Part shown: one piece after another, positions 1-8,600 of the stretch
Layout: every line of letters begins with the position of its first letter
Position numbering within the stretch: the first letter of the stretch is position 1
Source: Sporisorium sorghi
Lineage: Eukaryota > Basidiomycota > Ustilaginomycetes > Ustilaginales > Ustilaginaceae
Direction of reading: 5' to 3'
Length of the DNA stretch: 61,037 nt
Assembly: GCA_023212695.1 (NCBI GenBank)
Contig: JALCCG010000120.1
Location: 1 to 61,037 of the forward strand
Notes under the pieces: generated by a model
Told to the model about the DNA's origin: nothing
The model's input: only the letters and a program-made list of their open reading frames with translations
Databases searched by the model: none
Program-made: the position numbers and the translations under genes

Positions 1-69
1 AGTCGGTGCTTTCCCCCTCCTTTTTTTTTGGGTTGGGGGGGGGCGGGTTCTCCCCCCCCCGAACTTTTT

Positions 70-122
<53 letters not shown>

Positions 123-870
123 TTGTTGTTGTTGTTTGCCCTTGCCTGCCATGCCATGGCCTCCTGACAGCCGATTCCGCGGTCGCCTCGAACGTCGCCT
201 GCTCGGTTCGACACACGTATGCGGCGAAACCGCCCCCCGGTTCGAGTCTGCTGAAACCATGGCAAACTTCGCTTGATACACAAACAAAGCTTGCGATCAG
301 AGGAGACCACCTAACCTCCGGTTTAGCTAGCTAGGCGAGAGACCAAAACTTTTTTTCTTGCTCTGTTCTTTTTTCGTCTCTCGTCCGCCGTCCCAGTATC
401 GAGGCTTGTTAGCCATCGCATGCCTTTTGGTGCCTCTAAACAAGGGCTTCTCGCCGCTGCTCACATGCCCGCAGCGCTGCCCTGCTTTCTGTCTCTGTCG
501 CCTGTCACACACAGCTTTATCCGTTTCTGTCAGTGAACCCTTCGCCTCCTCTGCTCCCAAGATCGCCGTTCGCTTTTGATCGCCCCTCATCATCAGTCCT
601 GCTCACGTCGAGCTCCCTTTCCCTCCCCTCTCCTCTTCACCAACCATCACCTTCGACTACCCCCCCGTCACCGCCTTCACCAAAGAGCATACGCAAGAGC
701 TCTGAAGCGCACCCTCCCTTCTTCCTTCCTAAGCGCACTCTCTCTCGTCGCTGCATTTCGCACATCGGTGTTCGTTGTGGGATCGTGGCTAGCGTGTAGT
801 CTCAGCGCACACTCTTTTCCTTGCTCGTGCTTGCAAGTTCTGCGCCTTTTGGAGAGCACGAATCGCAAAC
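1..870. other. Gene-free leader with homopolymers
   Basis: No convincing gene. The first 65 bases carry C and G runs, 65-121 is an almost pure T tract followed by TTG units to about 136. From about 340 to 870 the plus strand is pyrimidine-rich (CTTC, TCTC), which fits a fungal promoter and 5' UTR for the gene starting at 871. The short ORFs here are low in complexity. Confidence 0.6.
65..136. repeat. Poly-T tract plus (TTG)n
   Basis: T run from 65 to 121, interrupted by one A at 71, continuing into about five TTG units. Simple low-complexity sequence; the exact length is doubtful in any assembly. Confidence 0.9.
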
Positions 871-3800
871 ATGTCGTCGCCTATGCTCAAGCAACAAGAA
901 AAGCGCAAGAGCGAGAGCTCCAGCGACCGTCCGCATTTGTCTTCGAACGAGAATGACGACGAAATCCGACCCGTCGGTCGCATGCCGTACAACCATTTTC
1001 CCAGCTACCACAGTCGTAAGTCTCGCAATCCGCTTTCTGGGATAGAGAATTCACATGTACGGGCACGCTGAAGAGGACGATCACACTGACGCTCTGATTG
1101 GTTTGCTGCTTTGCGCCTTGCAGGTTCAAGCACATTGACGCCCAACGGCGAGCTTACTTCGTTGCCTTACACGCCTGGTTCTCAAAGCCCCTACGACCGA
1201 ACCGCTGCGGGAACTCCCGTCGACGAGAAGAAGCGTGCCAGCGTCGCCGAGTTCCAGGCGGCCAAGGACTCGGCCGGCGCCGTTGGCTCTGGTGTGGTCG
1301 AGGAGGAAAAGAAACCGCGAGCCGATCAGCCTGTCAAGAACGCGGCCAACGGCTACCTCGACTATGCCGACGGTCTTCGTGGTATCGCCATGATCCTGGT
1401 GTTCAACGGCCACTTTATCGACAACACGTTTGTCGGAACCCACCCTGACACCATTGCCAACGGTACCCCCGTCGGAATCCTGCGAAGCCCCATCGGTCTG
1501 GTGCTCTTCTACATGCTTTCGGGACGTCTCAACGTCACGTCGTACTTCCGCAACAAGTCTCTCGGTCGCCCTATCATCTGGAGCGTCGTTCCGGAGGCCA
1601 TGATCCGCCGTGCTCTGCGTCTGTTGATCGTCAGTGGTGTCTGGCTGATCATCCAGAAGGTCGAGTGTGGAACCCACGCTTTTGACCAGACCGTCATCGC
1701 AGAGGGTTGGCTCCAGAGCGGTAACCTCGGCTACCCGCTCTGGTGCAAGGTCGATTACACCAACCCTTCGCCTTTCCCCAGGGACTGGAAGATCTCGACC
1801 AGCGTCGGCGATATCCTCGAGGGCATCCTTCGCCTGGCTACCAACCGTGACTACCTGCAGCAGCTGCTCAACACGTCGATGCTCTGGTCGATCGTGCCGC
1901 AGCTCTGGGGAATGCTTTCCGTGCTCATGATGCTGCCCATCGTCATGTACCTGGATGCCTCGCGTCGCTTTGTGCTCTACGCCCTGCTGCTCATCTTCCA
2001 GGGTTACACGTACAACCAGAACATCCCGTTCACCATTGGTGCCATTGCTGCCGATCTCAAGGCGTCGGGCTACATCAAGATGTTCAACCAGAAGTCGCGC
2101 ATCGCTTTCTTGGCTTCGGAAACCGCTATGGCTGCCATTTTTGTCGCGGCGTTCTGCTACAATCCGATTTTCACTGGAATCGACTCGGGGCTGCAGAGGA
2201 TCACCGACCGTGATGGTACGCTGGGCTACAGCATCACCGAGTTTACGGCCGGTCGTATGCCGAGCTACCTGATCATGGCTGGTCTGCTGTACTACTGGCT
2301 CGAGATGAGTGTGGTGCTGCAGTGGCTGGTGGGTAACTGGGCGTTCAAGGCGCTCGGCCGTGTTGCGCTGGGTTTCTACGTGTGTCAGATGTCGATCATC
2401 TACGGCATTATGCCGTACCTGGTGATCCACTTCCGTGACCGTGGGTACACGTTCTGGAGCAACATGTGGAGCACGTGGCTCATCACGTTCTTCTCGGCGT
2501 ACGTGGCGGCGTGGATCATCTCGCACACGCTCGACAAGTGGGCCATGATCTTCTCGGACTGGTTTGCCAAGACCATCGTCCGCGAGGACACGTGGGCGAC
2601 GCTGCGCGCGTCGGCGGTCAACACGGCGCGCTTTGTGGTGTTTGGGCCTCCGGCTGCGGCGAGGGCTACGCCGGGGTGGTGTAGGGACAAGTGGGCGAAG
2701 ACGAAGCACTTTTTCTGGGTCATGTTCCACTGGAGGACTATGGTGGATGCGCCTGCGCCGCCGTCGCACCCGATGGAGGTGGGGCTGCAGATGAACGAGC
2801 TGCACTCGACGCTGTTTGATGCCGATATTTCGGACGACGAGCAGGCGGTGAGGACAAGGTGGATGCTGCGTGCGCTGTCGTTCTTGGGGCCTTTGCAGGT
2901 GGGCATCATTTTGGGATTGGGTTTCATTTGGATGTGGTTCAACCCCTGGTCGAGTTACATCCTGGATGGGTTTGCCGACTTTTCGACCATCTGGCGTCTG
3001 CTGTGGGCGTTGGCGCTGCCGTACTGCATCATTACGACGCTGGGCTTTGCCACGCCGGACATTACGAGGACTACGGAGGAGCTCAAGAAGAAGCCTGTGG
3101 TGCGCGAGCACATTCACCGTCTGTTTATCGTGTCCGTCACGCGCGGATCCAACCCGGAGACGACGAGGCGTGCGCATCTGCACCTCAAGAAGCTCGAAAA
3201 GTACCACCCCGCGGTGCGTTCGATCGTGCTCACCGACGAGCCGTACTCGTACCCGGATCTGGACAACGTCATGACGCCCAAGGCGTACAAGTCGCCGCAG
3301 GGCAAGGCGAAGCACAAGGCCAAGGCGCTCGACTACTTCCGCTCGCACATGAACCTCACTCCGTACGACTGGGTGCTGCACATGGACGAGGAGTCGACGA
3401 TGGACGCCGAGTCGCTGCGTGGATGCTTTGACTTCATTCGCTACAATACGGCGCACATTGGTCAGGGTATCATCATCTACAACGGTAAGAGGGAGACGTA
3501 CTGGAAGAACTGGTTCTTTGCCGTTGCCGACTGCATCCGTGTCGGTGACGAGCTGGCTAGGTTTTCGTTGCAGGGCAACATTATCAAGCGGCCGGTGTTT
3601 GGTGTTCATGGGTCGTTCTTGATGATCAACGGCGATGTCGAGAACAAGGTGACTTGGGACTTTGGCTCGCTGGCCGAAGACTTTGAGTTTTCGCAGGCTG
3701 CGTGGGCGAAAGGTTTCACGTTGGGTCGTATCCACGGTGTGGTGCGAGAGCAGTCGCCTGAGGGATGGGCGGATTTCATCAAGCAGCGTCGTCGTTGGTA

Positions 3801-4182
3801 CATGGGTATTCGTGGTATCGATGGCTTGTTCTTCCTGCCCCAGATCGCGATCAAGCTGTGGACGGCAGGTATCTTCTGTCTGGTGGCTACGTTGATCAAC
3901 ATCCCCTTTTCGCTGCTCTTGGAGTGGTCCGGTCCCACGCCCAGGTGGCTCTACGTCATCTCGTGCTTCTGCTTCGGTAACTTCTACTGGCTCTACTACT
4001 CGGGTCTCTTCTTTTCCGAGATCGACTACGGCTACAAGTGGCATCAGATGTGGCAGGTCCCTGTGCATGCGGTGGCGCTGTTGATCATTCAGCCCATCAT
4101 GGCGTTTGTGGAGGGTATGGCGGTGGTGTATGCCATGTCGACCGCGGATGGAGAGGTTGGCTTCCAGGTTATTAAGAAGTAG
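871..4182 (+). CDS. Fused acyltransferase-3 / GT2 glycosyltransferase, membrane protein
   Basis: Two exons, 871-1015 and 1124-4182, give 1067 residues. The 108-nt intron has donor GTAAGT, a CTGAC branch-like site at 1086 and a CAG acceptor, and the join restores one frame (..YHSR|SSTLTP..). After a hydrophilic N-terminus, an acyltransferase-3-type multi-pass domain starts near residue 127 (YLDYADGLRGIAM) and runs to about 550. Further membrane segments lead to a GT2 domain from about 690. This has the GT-A signatures expected of egghead-like processive enzymes: an acidic HMDEEST motif near 801, an ED pair in LAEDFEF, and QRRRW near 936, then C-terminal membrane spans. I infer that it makes and acylates a surface or secreted polysaccharide or glycolipid; the substrate cannot be read from sequence. 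The long minus-strand ORF over the same bases is an antisense shadow. Confidence 0.85.
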
Positions 4183-4790
4183 AGGCGGGGATGGGTTAGT
4201 TTTTTTCACTCTCTTTTTTGTTTGTTGTTGTGGACAATGTATGTTTCTTACTTGATCTTGGTTGTGTCGTTTGCAGAATGTGTGTGAGAGCAGCGGAAGG
4301 GTGAGACACCTGCGAGTCAATGTGGTGTGTACGAAGTGAAAGAGTGGCGCTGGAAGTTGCCGAGGACGACGTGCGTAACACCTCGCGGTGCTGCTGCTGC
4401 TTTGTCGATAGACGGAATCTTTCTTTCAAGGATTCAGGGCTCGCTACAGTGATTCGCGGGCTGGTCGAAAGCTTCGCTGGCAACATCATCGTTGGCACTG
4501 CCTGCTGCCTCATCGTCATCATCCTCGTCGTCCAAGGCACCTGCATATCGTCCGCCGTAACAATGCGGAAGGGACTGACGGTAATCAGCGACAGCAACGT
4601 CAACGTCTCAACTGGCCACTCAAGCTTCGACTATGACGCTTCGATCCTTCACACTTCAGCATCCAGGACGGCCTTCGACTCGAGTTGTTCGAGGTTTTTC
4701 CGGTCGTCCGCACTTTACTTGCTCGTCGCTCTCTCCGCGCCGACCTACTCCTTCTGCCTCCATCGCAGCGGGTGCAGATCTCGCCCGATA
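4183..4790. other. Region downstream of the AT3/GT2 gene, no intact gene
   Basis: A T-rich 3' flank is followed from about 4320 by sequence with coding-like composition on both strands. On the plus strand one frame stays open from 4320 to 4799 but its product is odd (runs of Cys, Val, Ile). The aligned minus frames give a hydrophilic peptide with an acidic run (DDEDDDDEAAGS) ending at 4434, but only after frame changes and in-frame stops. I cannot assign a gene; it may be a decayed C-terminus. Confidence 0.4.
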
Positions 4791-4791
4791 G

Positions 4792-5624
4792 CAAGTTGAC
4801 ACGATCATCCCATGTGCTTCCCCACCATCACATTCACAGGAGGCGTCTCGTCAAGCTTGCTACGACGTGCTTGCTCGCGAGCCGTGCCCACATTTGGAGT
4901 GTGCCGACAGAGCCACATTCGTTCCTCAGGAGAAGGACTTCTTCGACAAGCATCTGTTCCGCCATCGCACCCATCAGCTGCAGAAGCTGCGTAACCTGGC
5001 CACACGCAAGCTGACCTCGTACACTTGCTGGTTTCTGCGTCTGGATGGCACTCGATCTGAATGGACGCTAGCTGCCTTGGCGCAGGGCGACTTCGAGGTG
5101 CACTCTCTCCTGGTCCATCCGGAAGAGTGCCATGCCTTTCCCTGCCTCACTGTAGACGCCGTACAGCTGTGCTTTGCCCACAACCAGCAGCACTTTGGCG
5201 TCGCCGACATCGGAGCCTTTGTTGCATATGGTCGACCCGCAGCGATTCGACCTCTTCGCCTTCCGCCTCTGTCCCCGGTGCCTGAAGGACGAGACGCTGC
5301 CCTGGTCGATTCGTGGAAGCACATACCCGATCCGAATCCAACAGAGCCACATCGTCATGCAGCACTTATGTATGGCCGTATCATCAGCCAAGCATTGAAT
5401 GCGCCATCTGCTCCCTGGAGATGCTCACCTACGATCTTCCGGGGCACCTGTTCAGCCAGCAGTCGATCAAATTCTGCGGTGACACCGTCACCATACGTCG
5501 TGCTGACGCGCAGGACAACGTCTGCGCTCGTCATAGCCACAGAATTGGCTTGAGTGGATCCAGGCACACTCAAGCACTCGGTCGCAACATGCGCGCACAC
5601 AGACGGTCACACCTTGTTCAATGA
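4792..5624 (+). pseudogene. C2H2 zinc-finger coding region with two frame changes
   Basis: Strong GC3 codon bias runs through this stretch but moves between three frames. The first frame (to about 5220) has CPHLEC..HLFRHRTH and ECHAFPC..AHNQQHF, both C-x4-C...H-x3/4-H. The second (about 5225-5395) has LCPRCLK..SHIVMQH. The third (about 5390-5624) has IECAICSLEML..GH and ends at 5624. Each change is what one extra base would produce, and no stretch between them is long enough for an intron. It is either a decayed zinc-finger gene or an intact one carrying assembly indels. The 5' end is unclear: ATGs at 4812 (another frame) and upstream are possible. Codon-aligned antisense frames are also partly open, so strand rests mainly on the finger motifs. 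Confidence 0.5.
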
Positions 5625-5685
5625 AGCAAGCACGACCGACATTCATTCTTCGATGGAAGCACGATGAGAAAAGGTACAATGAACA

Positions 5686-8600
5686 TTACGCTTGGCGCTG
5701 GACCGCATCAATCCATCTCTGAGTCACAGGCTGCCAGACGCCTCTCGTCCTGTACACTCCAACGACGGCGCCTGTCATGATACCAACGACAGTGGTCAGC
5801 ACGACATTGCCGATGATGCTCTGCTGGCGCTTCTCGGTCTTGACGACGGTCGAGTACGGCAGGTTGCTGAACGTGGTCATGGCGTAGAGGCTGCTCCACA
5901 TGCTCGAAGGCAGGATGGTCATGAGCAGACCGTCGAGCTTCTTACGCAGCAGGTAGGGCCAGGACACGACCGAGTGGGCCATCTCGCGGTAGTTCTGCTC
6001 CGCCAACTGCAGGATCGCCACCAGGTCCGGATGACGTTGCTTGGTGTACGTGTCGAGAGCCTCTTCGAGCGTCTCCTTGCCATCGATGATGTCGAACAGA
6101 ACGCGGACGTCTTCGAAGCCGCAGTTGAGACCTTGACCGTAGAAGGGAAGCATCGCATGGGCCGCATCGCCGATCAAGACGGCTCGGTCCTTGTAGTGGT
6201 ACGGGTCGCATTGGACGCTTCCCAACGCGCTGGCTCTGCGAGTGGTGAGACATTCGACCAGCGTGTCCTCGCCGATCAGAGGCAGCGCATCCGGGAAGTG
6301 CGCCTGGAACAGAGCCAGAATGCCTTCCTTCGTCGACATCTCCGAGGCAAACATCTTGAATGGCGCAAACAGCGTGCACGTGAAGCTGCCGTCCAGGTTG
6401 GGCAGCGCGATGAGCATGAACGAGTGTCGCGGCCAGATGTGGAGGTGGTTGGGGTCGAGGTGAAAGGCGTCGTGTCCGCCAGGCTTGCCATCGGCTCCGC
6501 CCGAGCCGCGGATGCGCGAGCCCGATGACAACGAGGTGCGAGCAGGGATCGAGAGCTCGACATAGCCAGTGTCGATGTAGTTGTGAGTGTAGTGCATGCG
6601 AATGAGGCTGCCCATGGCGGAGCGGATCGAAGAGTGCGCACCATCGCAGCCGACGACAAACGAGGCAAAGTGCGTGTTGGACGTCTTCGGGATGCGCTGG
6701 TTGGTGCTGTGCACGTCAAAGTCGAGACGCACACGGTCAACATTAGAGCCTTGGCTCGGCTGTTGAGCGGGGTTTCGTTTCGTGGCCGCATGTTTGTTCT
6801 TGCCGCTGCGACGGAAGAGCTCGTCAGCAGAAGACTCCCCGCCCGACTTCTTTGCGGCAACGCCGTTGGCGGCTGGCAAGGCAGCTCGCTTTGCGGCCGT
6901 TCGGGTGTCATTGTCAAAGTCGACGCTCTGCAGCTTGTGCTCAAAGTGCACGTCAACGTTGGGGTGCATAAGAGCATGGTCGAGCAGGATGTTGTTGAGC
7001 CTGCCGCGGTCCACCGAGTGGATGCTTTCGCCCTTGGTGCTGTACAGCTGGCTCAACTCCTTGACCTCTGCCTTTCGGTCGTCTGTCGCACGCTTGGTTA
7101 CCACGTGAATCATTCTGGCCCTCATGGGCACCGAGTCTTGCAGAACGAGATCGGCGAGATCCTTGCCGGTGTGAGCGTACTTGCCAAGACCGACGAGGCT
7201 GACACTGCGCAGGCCAGTGATGCCGCGAGTGGAGAGAGCGAGGTTGATGCTGCGCTGCGAAGCACGTGCGACTGCCTCGTGCGTGCGCGGGTCAGGTCGC
7301 GATTCGAAGATGTCGACCTTGCATCCTCGTTGAGCAAAGGCAAGAGCAGCCAGGCAGCCAACAGGGCCAGCGCCAATCACAGCAACGCGTTCAGGCAAGC
7401 GGCACTTGGTCGGAAGCTGAGCCGGCGCCAGGGCTGCGTCTCTGCGAGTCGTGCTGCTCGCCGAATCACGGGCCTTGACGGCCGGTGCAGCCTCGACTTT
7501 GGACAGCTCATCCGCCGAGCCAGGTCGAGGGGCGCCATTTGCCTTGGTCGCGATGCGAGAAGCATCGCCGCTTCTGAGCTCGATACTCTTGTTGGCTGGG
7601 CGAGTGTTGAGGTCCTTGACTTGCTCCAAGACTTCAAGGACTTGACTCTGGATCGCCTTGACCGCCTTTTCCGTCTCGTTGAATGAGTCGGTTTGCTCGG
7701 CAATCAATGTCTTCCTGACGTTGGTGATCTCCGAGACGATAGCGCGCTCGACTCGTTCAGAGACCGACATCATCACGTCTTCAAAGTGAGGCGCAAGGAC
7801 GCGGCTGACGACCTCCATGGCCGTGCGCTGGACAGCAGGCAGGATGGCCTGTGCGATGTTGCGTGTGAGCTCGGCCTTGAGTTCCGTCGAGGTGATGAGT
7901 CGCTCGACTTGCTGCGGGATGGAGCCCTCGATAGACTGCTGGAAGCCCGAAGCAATGTTGGCCGAGACGGCGTCGTGAACAGCCGAAGTGATGGTGTCCG
8001 TTAGCGCAGCGGTGATAGCATCGGCAGAGAGGGGCGTAGCTTCAGCGGCGGGTGACTGCGAGGGGGCAGCGGGCGTGACCTGAGACGTGGGCGCTTTTGA
8101 AACCGTTGCTGCAGTCAAGGTCTGCTTGGGCGTAGGCGTCGGAGCCTCTTCCTGGCTTTGCTGAGCCTCGGGTGCGGCAGCTGCGACTCCAGTCTTGGAA
8201 GCGGGCTCGAGGCTCTGCATGGGCGCCTCTAAGCCGTCGGCCTTACTGGAAGCCGCCTCCTCAGCCTGCGGCTTGGCAGTAAGAGCCTTCTTCTTCTTGC
8301 TCTTCTTCTTGCTAGATTTGCTCGGGCTTGTCTGCCAGTCGACAACGGATGCGTGAGGTGTCGGCTCGGGAGCTGGCGAGGAGACAGCCGCAGCCTGATC
8401 TGAGGCAGGCTCGGTTGTCTTGTTGCCATCCTCTGCGGCGGTCGCCTCTTCCGCCTCCTCTGCAGACGGCTCAGTCTTGTGAAGCTGAGCAACGCTGACG
8501 CCCTCTGGGAAGGCAACAAACAGCCTCGAAGGCTCGCCGGCGTCCTTGGCACTCGCGCTGATGGTCAGGGATGTGCATGGATCCTGCAAAGCAAACTCGT

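Noticed and set aside
1126..4320. 1064-residue minus-strand ORF
   Set aside because: Arg/His/Asp-rich shadow of the acyltransferase/glycosyltransferase gene with no family motifs; antisense of GC-rich coding sequence often stays open.
5068..5391. Minus-strand ORF over the zinc-finger region
   Set aside because: Looks protein-like because it is codon-aligned with the plus frame, but it lacks a motif, whereas the plus strand has repeated Cys/His pairs.
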